DNA of 12,996 nt from an uncultured Bacilli bacterium (GTDB lineage Bacteria > Bacillota_I > Bacilli_A > RF39 > UBA660): NCBI GenBank assembly GCA_947623845.1, contig CANQHM010000034.1, positions 1 through 12,996 of the forward strand, given 5' to 3'. Below, in pieces: positions 6,331 through 12,897 of this stretch. The position numbers and the translations under genes are program-made. The notes under the pieces were generated by a model. The model saw only the letters and a list, made by a program, of their open reading frames with translations, searched no databases and had not been told where the DNA came from. Every line of letters starts with the position of its first letter. Within the stretch, counting starts at the first letter, position 1.

Positions 6331-8431
6331 CTTCTTCACCATCTTCTACTAAGACAAAATCGACTGTACTATTTTCTTTACTAGCGGCGATACATTTTAC
6401 TTTTACTTTATCTCCTAAACGATACATTTTCTTAGTACTTTTACCGACCATGGCTAATAATTCGGGAACGTAGTTAAAGTAATCCCCTTTTAAAGTACTT
6501 ACATGAACTAAACCTTCGACTAAGTTATCTAAAACGACATAGAAACCAAAAGTTGTTATAGTATCAATCGTGGCAATATACTCTTCATTAATATGACTTT
6601 CCATATATTCGGCAACTTTCATATCAAAGCAATCACGTTCGGCATCATCGGCGGCTTGTTCTCTTTCGCTAGAATGGGCGGCGATTAAAACTAAATTATT
6701 ACTTAAACCTGATAACTCATTTCTATTAATTTCATGATTAAATAAATACTTTCTTAATAAGCGATGGACTGTTAAATCGGGAAATCTTCTAATTGGAGAG
6801 GTAAAATGGGTATAAGCTCGACTACCTAAACCAAAGTGTCCAATATTATCAGTACTATAAACGGCTTTTGCCATACTTCTAAGTAGAAGACTTGATAAAG
6901 TAGCAAATTCTTTTTTATCGCGTAATTCATCTAAGATTTTTTGCATAGTTATAGGACTAGTTAGATTTACTTTACCTTTAATACTATAACCTAAAATACT
7001 TATTAAAGATAAGAAGTCATTAACTTTTTCTTCACGGGGTTTATCGTGAACCCGGTAGATAAATGGTAAATCCATATTATATATATAATCCGCAACAGCT
7101 TCATTAGCAGCGATCATAAAGTCTTCAATTAAGTTTTCGCCATCTTCTCTTTTAACTTTCTTAATATCAATCGCTTTACCTTGTTCATCTTGGATAATTT
7201 TAGCTTCTTCGCCCCCAAAATCAATGTAACCACGGCTAACTTTTTCTTTTCTTAAGATATGAGCTAGTTCGTTCATCTTGATTAAGGTATCTTTAAATGG
7301 CGCATACTCGGGATCAACGATATTACGCATTAAAATATCATTAACTTTTTTATAAGTCATCTTCTTACGGCTTTTGATATAACTAGGGAAAATCTCAGCA
7401 TTTAATATTTTACCTTTATTATCAATATCCATTTCACAAGAAAGGGTAAGTCTTACAACGCCTTCATTTAAGGAACAAATTCCATTAGATAGTTTATGTG
7501 GCAGCATAGGGATTACCGTATCCGCAAGATAATGGGAAGTACCTCGTTCGTAGGCGGCATCTCCTAAAGCGGTATTTTCTTTAACATAATTACTAACATC
7601 AGCGATATGCACTCCTAAATGATAGATACCATTTTCCCCTATTTCTAAACTTATGGCATCATCGATATCTTTAGTATCATCACCATCAATCGTAAATATT
7701 TCTTTAGACGTTAAATCTTTGCGACCTTCTAAGTCTTTCGCATCAACTTCATCAGGAATACTTTCTAATTCTTTTTCAACATCTGGACCAAAATCCGCGG
7801 AAATATTATAGTTAGATGCAATACTTAAAATATCAACCCCAGGATCATTTTTATGACCTAGTATTTTTATAACCTCACCAGTATATTCGTGGTTATTAAC
7901 TTTCTTTAGAACTTTAACAACAACTTTATGACCTTCCACACAGTTAGCTAGACTTTCTTTAGTTAAATTGATTTTTAATTGTTTCTTATCATCATCTAAT
8001 TTAAATGCTAGTTTTTGGTTATTTAAGACAATCTCCCCGACTAAGTTTTTTAAATCTCTTTTAATTATTTTAACAATTCGGCCTTCGTTTTCAGGCATAT
8101 TCGTAATTTCACATAAAACAACGTCATCGTGAATCGCCCCATTTAGGTTATCACTAGCAATATAGATATCTTCTTCTTTAGGAAGAACAACAAACCCAAA
8201 ACCTTTTTTATTAACTGAAAGAGTACCAATTTTTAAATTCTTGGTATTTTTAAGTAAAATATAACGATTCTTTTTAGTTAGATAAACAGTATAATCAGCA
8301 ACTAATTCGTTTAAGACGTCTTCTAATTCTTTTAATTCTTCAGGAGTAGTTAAACCTAATAAATCATTAATAGTAATTAAATCTAAAGCTTCATATTTAT
8401 CATCTAAAACTTTTAATACTTCTTCTTTCAT
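6314..8431 (-). CDS. rnr: Ribonuclease R
   Basis: This 3'-5' processive exoribonuclease of the RNB family degrades structured RNA and works with SmpB/tmRNA in quality control. It is about 705 residues: an N-terminal winged-helix region (about 1-60), cold-shock domains (about 65-190), the RNB core with the catalytic acidic cluster in TIDGDDTKDIDDA (about 247-258), the typical YLADTVIPMLPHKLSNGICS and FTSPIRRFPDLTVHR segments, and an S1 domain (ATIDTITTFGFYVVL onward). After S1 only a short acidic end (EDGEEDGTKE) remains, instead of the Lys-rich tail seen in proteobacterial RNase R. The ATG at 8431 is preferred because GGAAGTGA lies about 6-8 nt upstream and the promoter would start transcription at about 8444. 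The ATG at 8446 would then be at the very 5' end. smpB overlaps its 3' end. Confidence 0.97.
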   Translation of the reverse strand: MKEEVLKVLDDKYEALDLITINDLLGLTTPEELKELEDVLNELVADYTVYLTKKNRYILLKNTKNLKIGTLSVNKKGFGFVVLPKEEDIYIASDNLNGAIHDDVVLCEITNMPENEGRIVKIIKRDLKNLVGEIVLNNQKLAFKLDDDKKQLKINLTKESLANCVEGHKVVVKVLKKVNNHEYTGEVIKILGHKNDPGVDILSIASNYNISADFGPDVEKELESIPDEVDAKDLEGRKDLTSKEIFTIDGDDTKDIDDAISLEIGENGIYHLGVHIADVSNYVKENTALGDAAYERGTSHYLADTVIPMLPHKLSNGICSLNEGVVRLTLSCEMDIDNKGKILNAEIFPSYIKSRKKMTYKKVNDILMRNIVDPEYAPFKDTLIKMNELAHILRKEKVSRGYIDFGGEEAKIIQDEQGKAIDIKKVKREDGENLIEDFMIAANEAVADYIYNMDLPFIYRVHDKPREEKVNDFLSLISILGYSIKGKVNLTSPITMQKILDELRDKKEFATLSSLLLRSMAKAVYSTDNIGHFGLGSRAYTHFTSPIRRFPDLTVHRLLRKYLFNHEINRNELSGLSNNLVLIAAHSSEREQAADDAERDCFDMKVAEYMESHINEEYIATIDTITTFGFYVVLDNLVEGLVHVSTLKGDYFNYVPELLAMVGKSTKKMYRLGDKVKVKCIAASKENSTVDFVLVEDGEEDGTKE

Positions 8432-8450
8432 TGTCTTCACTTCCATTCTT

Positions 8451-8459
8451 ATTGTACCA
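8451..8459 (-). promoter_or_regulatory. Extended -10 promoter of rnr-smpB
   Basis: The minus strand reads TGG-TACAAT, a TGn extended -10. A start about 7 nt downstream (near 8444) would leave a leader of only about 13 nt before the chosen rnr ATG. No convincing -35 is present because the upstream bases belong to the preceding terminator. Confidence 0.5.
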
Positions 8460-8469
8460 TAACTTCATT

Positions 8470-8492
8470 AAAAAAATACTTTTATAAGTATT
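8470..8492 (-). terminator. Intrinsic terminator of the pilin-like gene
   Basis: AATACTT (8475-8481) and AAGTATT (8486-8492) form a perfect 7-bp stem with a 4-nt loop. On the minus strand T-residues follow at 8474-8470. It is 20 nt after the stop codon of the pilin-like gene. Confidence 0.75.
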
Positions 8493-8511
8493 ATTTAACA
8501 ATTACTTGATA

Positions 8512-8886
8512 TTATTCTAAGGTACATTGTTTTTCTTTATTAACCCATTTAATTCTTACGGATACACTATTACCTTCTTCTTCTAAAGTTTTATCAGTAC
8601 GAGGGTCTTTTACTTCACCATCAATTAAACCTTCGGCAATTAAGACTTGAAGTTTTACCGTTCCCCCACTCGGGTTATCTTTATATTGCTTCCTTAAAGT
8701 TGTATTAGCTTGTTCATCAATATATGCACAAGCTGCACTTTCAATTTGAGACTTTATGGTATTAAAAGACATACCCTTTTGTTCACTAAAGATACCTGTC
8801 ATATTTATCGTCATTAATATGGCCATAATAGCAATTAAAGAAATAACTACTAATAATTCAATCATTGTAAAACCTTTTTTATTCAT
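8512..8886 (-). CDS. Type IV pilin-like (prepilin N-methylation motif) protein
   Basis: This 124-residue pseudopilin has the class III signal MNKKG^FTMIELLVVISLIAI: short basic leader, Gly at -1, Phe at +1, Glu at +5 and a long hydrophobic helix. Cleavage would be by a prepilin peptidase. The globular part has two Cys (53 and 121), a likely loop-closing disulfide as in minor pilins. Its C-terminal half includes KLQVLIAEGLIDGEVKDP, which resembles DUF5978/pilin-like 'lI.eGyl....kdP' segments in Bacillota. No pilus assembly genes are nearby, and it stands alone with its own promoter and terminator between secG and rnr. The leader before the ATG is only about 10 nt and has a weak ribosome site (ATAGG next to ATG), which suggests low or unusual translation initiation. 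It may be a com-like pseudopilin or a stand-alone envelope protein. Confidence 0.88.
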   Translation of the reverse strand: MNKKGFTMIELLVVISLIAIMAILMTINMTGIFSEQKGMSFNTIKSQIESAACAYIDEQANTTLRKQYKDNPSGGTVKLQVLIAEGLIDGEVKDPRTDKTLEEEGNSVSVRIKWVNKEKQCTLE

Positions 8887-8902
8887 CCTATATCACGAAT
8901 TA

Positions 8903-8931
8903 ATTATACCATAAAAAAAAGTTCTTACCAA
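8903..8931 (-). promoter_or_regulatory. Promoter of the pilin-like gene, overlapping the secG terminator
   Basis: TTGGTA (8931-8926), a 17-nt spacer and TATAAT (8908-8903) preceded by TGG (extended -10). The -35 begins in the hairpin loop of the secG terminator and runs into its descending stem. Confidence 0.75.
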
Positions 8932-8940
8932 GTAAGAACT
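8920..8940 (-). terminator. Intrinsic terminator of secG
   Basis: AGTTCTTAC (8920-8928) pairs perfectly with GTAAGAACT (8932-8940) around the loop CAA. On the minus strand it is followed by eight or nine Ts. The upstream arm includes part of the secG stop codon (8941-8939). Confidence 0.9.
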
Positions 8941-9154
8941 ATTGCACAAACAAAATAAATGATATAACAAAGAATAATATACCTAAAACTAAAGTTAATC
9001 TACTAATTAATAGTTCAAAACCTCTTTCTTTTTGGTTTTGGAATAAGGCTTCATTTCCTCCTGTTATAATTTGTCCAGCATCACTAGCTTTATTACTTTG
9101 TAATAAGACGATAGCAATTAATAAAATAGATACAATTAATAATAATGTTTCCAT
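8939..9154 (-). CDS. secG: Preprotein translocase subunit SecG
   Basis: This small auxiliary subunit of the SecYEG channel is about 71 residues. It has two membrane helices: METLLLIVSILLIAIVLLQ at the N-terminus and LILGILFF-like LVLGILFFVISFILF at the C-terminus. Between them is the conserved cytoplasmic loop LLQSNKASDAGQIITGG, which corresponds to the family's 'LLQ..KG.Gl...fGG' segment. The ATG at 9154 is chosen over the ATG at 9166 because GAGGG lies 5 nt upstream of it and homologues begin directly with the hydrophobic helix. In many Bacillota secG precedes rnr and smpB; here the pilin-like gene has been inserted between them. Confidence 0.94.
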   Translation of the reverse strand: METLLLIVSILLIAIVLLQSNKASDAGQIITGGNEALFQNQKERGFELLISRLTLVLGILFFVISFILFVQ

Positions 9155-9177
9155 AGTATCCCTCATTTCTCTTTAAT

Positions 9178-9206
9178 AATATACTATATATAAGATTTTT
9201 TTGCAA
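9178..9206 (-). promoter_or_regulatory. Promoter of secG
   Basis: TTGCAA (9206-9201), a 17-nt spacer and TATATT (9183-9178), about 24 nt before the secG start. It lies just after the rpmF terminator, so secG has its own transcript. Confidence 0.65.
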
Positions 9207-9211
9207 GTAAA

Positions 9212-9239
9212 AAAGAAACTATTTAGTTTTAGTTTCTTT
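9212..9239 (-). terminator. Intrinsic terminator of yceD-rpmF, reaching into rpmF
   Basis: AAAGAAACTA (9212-9221) and TAGTTTCTTT (9230-9239) form a perfect 10-bp stem with an 8-nt loop. On the minus strand a T-run follows. The upstream arm lies inside the last codons of rpmF, and the stop codon (9221-9219) is in the second arm. Confidence 0.85.
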
Positions 9240-9455
9240 AGTATCTTTATTTTCTTCTTCCTTATTTAAAGCATTAGCACCTTTATAAAATCCACATTTA
9301 GTACAAGCACGATGAGGCATTAAAGGTTCACCACAATTAGGACATAAATTATAAGTTGCTACTTCTTTCTTTAAATGAGTACGACGCATTCTTTTTTTAG
9401 TTTTACTAGTTCTTCTAAATGGAACACCAAAAACGCAAATATCTAATTTTAACAT
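9219..9455 (-). CDS. rpmF: 50S ribosomal protein bL32 with N-terminal extension
   Basis: This 78-residue ribosomal protein has the unmistakable core VPFRRTSKTKKRMRRTH and a zinc ribbon: CPNC at 38-41 and CTKC at 51-54, with HRACTKCGFYKG around it, so it is the zinc-binding (C+) form. L32 normally starts M-A-VPFRR. Here an extra MLKLDICVFG precedes VPFRR and no internal ATG, GTG or TTG could replace it. The ATG at 9455 has the ribosome site AAGGGAGTGA in front. The C-terminus carries an unusual charged tail (KEEENKDTKETKTK). It follows yceD with a 36-nt gap, the usual yceD-rpmF pairing. Confidence 0.95.
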   Translation of the reverse strand: MLKLDICVFGVPFRRTSKTKKRMRRTHLKKEVATYNLCPNCGEPLMPHRACTKCGFYKGANALNKEEENKDTKETKTK

Positions 9456-9491
9456 GAGTTTTCACTCCCTTCTTTTGTCTTTCGAAAATTA

Positions 9492-9914
9492 TTATTCATC
9501 TGTAAGACGCCATCCTTCTCCTTCTAAGGGCATATCTTTAAAATCTCCTTTAGTAAGGCGGATGGGGACTTCCAATACAATATTTTGCCATAAAATGCTT
9601 AGAATATCAAGTGTATTTTGCTTATTTTTCACATTTTTTGTTAATTCATTACTAACATCTGCTACTACTTCTTCAATATCAATATCAAAGGGATTAGAAA
9701 TATTCTCTAAAGTTCGTGCATCTTCCATTACAAAATTTCCTTTACAATTAACATTTAAGATAATTTCCATTGTACTACTTAAGTATATACGGCCTTCGAC
9801 TTTAATATTCTTACATTCTTTAACACTAGTATTTTTTAAGTATTCTTCCCCAAATGATACTACTTCACTAATATTTATACCTCTTTCGGTAACTTTATTT
9901 AGATCTATATTCAT
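9492..9914 (-). CDS. yceD: YceD/DUF177 family protein (23S rRNA accumulation)
   Basis: YceD-family proteins are encoded next to rpmF in most bacteria and are linked to 23S rRNA accumulation and large-subunit assembly. The 140-residue protein shows the family plan: a beta-rich N-terminal half (KVEGRIYLSS, EIILNVNCKGNFVMEDARTL), where ARTLENISNPFDI matches the 'CSRTL...PFD' signature with Ala in place of Cys, and a C-terminal EVPIRL...WRLTD end. Residues matching the 'ilLelP' strand (NIVLEVPIRL) are clear. The C-terminal cysteine motifs of some homologues are missing. The start ATG at 9914 is preceded by AGAGGGAT. rpmF is downstream and likely co-transcribed. Confidence 0.85.
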   Translation of the reverse strand: MNIDLNKVTERGINISEVVSFGEEYLKNTSVKECKNIKVEGRIYLSSTMEIILNVNCKGNFVMEDARTLENISNPFDIDIEEVVADVSNELTKNVKNKQNTLDILSILWQNIVLEVPIRLTKGDFKDMPLEGEGWRLTDE

Positions 9915-9935
9915 AAGACATCCCTCTCTTTTTTA

Positions 9936-9964
9936 ATCATATCATAAAAAGATCAAGATATAAA
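9936..9964 (-). promoter_or_regulatory. Possible promoter of yceD-rpmF
   Basis: TTTATA (9964-9959), a 17-nt spacer and TATGAT (9941-9936). A second overlapping TATGAT lies 5 nt upstream (9946-9941). The -35 match is only four of six, so confidence is modest. Confidence 0.45.
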
Positions 9965-9965
9965 G

Positions 9966-9994
9966 TTGAAATATAAGTAAAGCAGTTATATAAT
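9966..9994 (+). promoter_or_regulatory. Promoter of tmcAL
   Basis: TTGAAA (9966-9971), a 17-nt spacer and a perfect TATAAT (9989-9994), 26 nt before the GTG start. The intergenic region shared with divergent yceD is 106 bp. Confidence 0.85.
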
Positions 9995-10020
9995 TAAACA
10001 TAAATATGAGGTGATTTTAA

Positions 10021-11118
10021 GTGGAAGTTATAGGTGTAATATGTGAATTTAATCCTTTTCATAATGGTCATAAATATTTTATTGAGGAGATAAGAAGAAG
10101 AGAAAAGGATGCTTTAATTATTGCGATAGTTAGTAATTATTTTACGGAACGAGGTGAAGTAAGTATTCTAACTAAAGAAGATAAAACTAAAATTGCTTTA
10201 GAAAATGGGATTGATATTGTGGTCGAACTTCCTACACTTTTTGCGACCCAAAGTGCTGATATTTTTGCCAATGCGGCGATACGTTACTTAAATTATTTTC
10301 ATATAACTAAATTATACTTTGGAACAGAAGATGAAAACTTAGATAATATTAAAAAAGTTATTACGATTCAACAAGATAATGCTTATCAAGATAAAGTTAA
10401 AGATTATTTAGACCAAGGTTATTCTTACCCTACTTCTTTAGCGAAAGCTCTAAATTTAGATGAATATATTTTCACTCCCAATAATCTTCTCGCGATATCT
10501 TATTTAAAAAGTATTGCTTTAATAAATAACAATATCATCCCTGTAAATATTAAAAGAACTAATGATTTTAATGATTTAGAAAGTAATGAAGAAATTGTTA
10601 GTGCAAGTAATATTCGCAATAAAATTAGGGAAGGACAAGATATTAAGAAATATCTTCCTTTAAATGAAGTAGATTATCTAACTAGTTATGATGAAGATAA
10701 ATTATTTAAGATATTTAAAATGATTGTTTTAAAAGAAGATATAAATAATTATTTAACAGTTGATGAGGGCTTTGGTAATCGAATTAAAAAATATATTTTT
10801 GAGGTGGATAACTTTACGGAACTTACTAATAAAATTAAAACTAAACGGTATACTTATAATAAGATAAGAAGAATGTATATCCATATTATACTAGGTATAC
10901 CTAAAAATTATTTAGATAAATGCCTTGATGATTATGTTAAGGTTTTAGGGTTTAATAAAAAAGGGCGGACCTACTTAAAAGATATTTCGCTACCCTTAAA
11001 AATTAATTATGATAGTTATGTTTATCAAGTAGAAGTTTTAGCTTCTTACATTTATGAAATTATAACTAATAAAAAAGTTCTTAATTATGAATTAGCTAAT
11101 AAGCCGTTCATTATTTAA
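10021..11118 (+). CDS. tmcAL: tRNA(Met) cytidine acetate ligase TmcAL (YlbM)
   Basis: It forms N4-acetylcytidine at the wobble position of elongator tRNA(Met) from acetate and ATP. It is a nucleotidyltransferase-fold protein of 365 residues. Visible landmarks: GVICEFNPFHNGHKYFI at about 5-21 with the HxGH nucleotide motif (HNGH, 14-17), NYFTERGEVSIL, IDIVVELPTLFATQSADIFA (64-83) and LYFGTE (98-103), PNNLLAISYLKS (153-164), and SASNIR (194-199), which belongs to the second ATP-binding 'S.S.iR' motif. The start is GTG, preceded by AGGTGAT. It is shorter than Bacillus YlbM (about 415), with a reduced C-terminal region. Its last codons take part in a terminator hairpin, and it runs convergently into mutM with a 6-nt gap. 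Confidence 0.95.
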   Translation: MEVIGVICEFNPFHNGHKYFIEEIRRREKDALIIAIVSNYFTERGEVSILTKEDKTKIALENGIDIVVELPTLFATQSADIFANAAIRYLNYFHITKLYFGTEDENLDNIKKVITIQQDNAYQDKVKDYLDQGYSYPTSLAKALNLDEYIFTPNNLLAISYLKSIALINNNIIPVNIKRTNDFNDLESNEEIVSASNIRNKIREGQDIKKYLPLNEVDYLTSYDEDKLFKIFKMIVLKEDINNYLTVDEGFGNRIKKYIFEVDNFTELTNKIKTKRYTYNKIRRMYIHIILGIPKNYLDKCLDDYVKVLGFNKKGRTYLKDISLPLKINYDSYVYQVEVLASYIYEIITNKKVLNYELANKPFII

Positions 11119-11126
11119 GAACTTTT
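11073..11126. terminator. Bidirectional terminator embedded in the tmcAL and mutM 3' ends
   Basis: AAAAGTTCTTAA (11073-11084) pairs perfectly with TTAAGAACTTTT (11115-11126). The 12-bp stem encloses a 30-nt loop that itself can fold (ATGAA at 11087-11091 with TTCAT at 11107-11111). T-runs follow on both strands. The stem covers the tmcAL stop (11116-11118) and two bases of the mutM stop (11127-11125). Confidence 0.8.
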
Positions 11127-11943
11127 ATTTTTGACAATGGGGGCAGTAATAGGTACTTCGTCCGCCCACTTTAATATTTAGAATAGGTTTACCACAGATA
11201 GGACAAGGTTCTCCCTCTTTTTTATGGACTTTTAAATAGTTTTGGAAAGACCCTGTTACCCCTAAAGAAGAAGTATAACTTTTTATTGTTGTTCCCCCAT
11301 TTGCAATTGCTTTCGTAATTATTTCCTTAGAGGTTTTAACAATACTTTCACATTCTTTTAACGTAATATCTTTTCCCTCTTTTAAGGGATTAATCTTTGA
11401 GGCAAATAACACTTCATTAACATAAATATTTCCTAACCCACTAATAATCGTTTGATCAAGTAGTAATGTTTTAATAGGCAGTTTTTTATCTCGTAATTTT
11501 TCTTTTAAATATTTCGCGGTTAAGTTTTCGTTACCAACTTCTGGACCTAATTTCGAAATTTCTTCGGTTTTATAAGCATCTTCTTTATTAACTAAATGCA
11601 TGCGTCCAAACTTTCTAGTATCGTGATAACGTAAGTCCGTATCGTCTTCAAAAGTAAAGATTACGTGTTCATGCTTAACAACTTCGTCACTACTATTTTT
11701 AATAAAATATTTACCTTCCATTCGTAAATGACTTAATAAAGCATAGTGGTCGGTAAAGAAGATTAACCATTTTCCTGCTCTATCGATATCTTTAAAAGTT
11801 TCCCCTTTTAAATTTGAAATAAAATCATTAACATCATTTTCAATAATTCCTTTATATAAAACTTTAACCTCTTTAATTTTTTTATTTAATATTTGTTTTT
11901 TTAATACTCTTCTTACGGTTTCTACCTCGGCTATCTCTGGCAT
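11125..11943 (-). CDS. mutM: Formamidopyrimidine-DNA glycosylase (Fpg/MutM)
   Basis: It removes 8-oxoguanine and formamidopyrimidines from DNA and nicks the strand by beta/delta elimination. The 272-residue protein has the N-terminal catalytic MPE (Pro2 nucleophile, Glu3) in MPEIAEVETVRR. Lys58 in RAGKWL, SHLRMEGKY, the DNA-contact helix-two-turn-helix around LLLDQTIISGLGNIYVNE, and a zinc finger with Cys247, 250, 267 and 270 that carries Arg262 (GGRSTYYC) are all present, so an active enzyme is expected. The ATG is preceded by AAAGGA. It is the last gene of a minus-strand unit, 4 nt after an uncharacterised gene. The usual neighbours polA and coaE are not seen in the part visible here. Confidence 0.97.
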   Translation of the reverse strand: MPEIAEVETVRRVLKKQILNKKIKEVKVLYKGIIENDVNDFISNLKGETFKDIDRAGKWLIFFTDHYALLSHLRMEGKYFIKNSSDEVVKHEHVIFTFEDDTDLRYHDTRKFGRMHLVNKEDAYKTEEISKLGPEVGNENLTAKYLKEKLRDKKLPIKTLLLDQTIISGLGNIYVNEVLFASKINPLKEGKDITLKECESIVKTSKEIITKAIANGGTTIKSYTSSLGVTGSFQNYLKVHKKEGEPCPICGKPILNIKVGGRSTYYCPHCQK

Positions 11944-11947
11944 AAAT

Positions 11948-12457
11948 CTAATCCTTTCTTAATGTTCTTTTTAAACTTTCACTATTATTTAATTTTTCTA
12001 CTAAAATTTTAATTATTTCTTCCCAATTACTAGGATTATTCTTTATTATTATATCATCAATTATACTACTTAAATAGTTTTTTATCTCCCCTGCTAAATG
12101 CATGTAGTCACTAAAGTTTTTACACTTAATAGTTAAAGGATTAAAATAACTTTGTAAATCTAAAGTATTAGGTAATACTTCTTCTTCGGTAATAGTTTTA
12201 GTTTTAATATAATCTTTATATTCTAAAGTATCTAATTCGGGAAAATAATATATTGCGGTACATTCTTTTATACCTTCTAAATGCTCATAGTTTTCACTCT
12301 TAACCATTAATAAAATTGGGAGAAGATCCTTTTCTTCTTCAGCATATTCGCTTTGTAATTCCCGAATATTGGTAGTTAAAGATGCTACTAAACGTTCTTT
12401 TTCGGTAATTAAACTTTTAAGATTATGTAATTTTTCTTTTCTGGCATATCTTTCCAT
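11948..12457 (-). CDS. Uncharacterised protein, tandem paralogue B (coiled-coil plus LPNTLDLQ domain)
   Basis: I do not recognise this 169-residue protein. Residues about 5-45 are a charged heptad-like helix (likely coiled coil: LHNLKSLITEKERLVASL). Then come LLPIL, a beta-like stretch with aromatic residues (AIYYFPELDTLEY), the motif EEEVLPNTLDLQ (residues 91-102), and a helical C-terminal region with YLSSIIDDIIIKN and NWEEIIKIL, ending in SLKRTLRKD. There is no signal peptide or membrane span, so it is cytoplasmic. It shares most of these features with the gene directly upstream and is clearly its paralogue. AAAGGAGA upstream lies within the end of that gene, and only one base separates the two. 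Co-transcribed with mutM 4 nt downstream. No catalytic motif is visible and no function is proposed. Confidence 0.8.
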   Translation of the reverse strand: MERYARKEKLHNLKSLITEKERLVASLTTNIRELQSEYAEEEKDLLPILLMVKSENYEHLEGIKECTAIYYFPELDTLEYKDYIKTKTITEEEVLPNTLDLQSYFNPLTIKCKNFSDYMHLAGEIKNYLSSIIDDIIIKNNPSNWEEIIKILVEKLNNSESLKRTLRKD

Positions 12458-12458
12458 A

Positions 12459-12872
12459 TTAAATTTTCTCCTTTCGTAGTTTAAGACTTTGATTATTTAT
12501 TTCTCTTTCTAATAAAATACCCACATCCATCCAGTTATCAACTTTATTTTTCACAATAATCTTGGTAATTAAAGAATTTAAATATTTCTTTACCCGTCTT
12601 AACCCTACTACATCATATCTAAAATTTACTTTACCTTGTAAATCAAGGGTGTTAGGTAGTAATTCATTCGTAATTATTTTGATTCTGTCAATATCTCCTA
12701 AGTAATAAACATAATAAACGTTATCTTCGTCGATATTTGTTCCAATTAAAATAGGTAATTCACTTTTTGCTACTTCTTCTAATTCGGCTTTGGTATTATC
12801 AAGTAGTTTTTGTAAATTATTAATTACAAGTTGTAAGTTTTCAATTTTTTTAACTTTTTCATATCTATCCAT
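12459..12872 (-). CDS. Uncharacterised protein, tandem paralogue A (coiled-coil plus LPNTLDLQ domain)
   Basis: This 137-residue protein has the same plan as its downstream neighbour: MDRYEKVKKIENLQLVINNL helix, ELPILI, an aromatic strand (YYVYYLGDIDRIKI), the motif ELLPNTLDLQ (about 70-79), KKYLNSLITKIIVKN, DNW, and a basic end after REINNQSLKLRK. The pair share NTLDLQ, YL.S.I...II.KN and NN..SLK, so they arose by duplication. I prefer the ATG at 12872, which follows AAAGGGGAG with a 7-nt spacer. An in-frame TTG at 12878 lies inside that spacer. The product is probably cytoplasmic. The partner protein or substrate is unknown. Confidence 0.8.
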   Translation of the reverse strand: MDRYEKVKKIENLQLVINNLQKLLDNTKAELEEVAKSELPILIGTNIDEDNVYYVYYLGDIDRIKIITNELLPNTLDLQGKVNFRYDVVGLRRVKKYLNSLITKIIVKNKVDNWMDVGILLEREINNQSLKLRKEKI

Positions 12873-12897
12873 TTTCAAACTCCCCTTTAAAATGCCC

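Noticed and set aside
9454..9936. 160-codon open frame on the plus strand
   Set aside because: It is antisense to yceD, whose family signature and ribosome site are clear. The antisense peptide has no recognisable motif.
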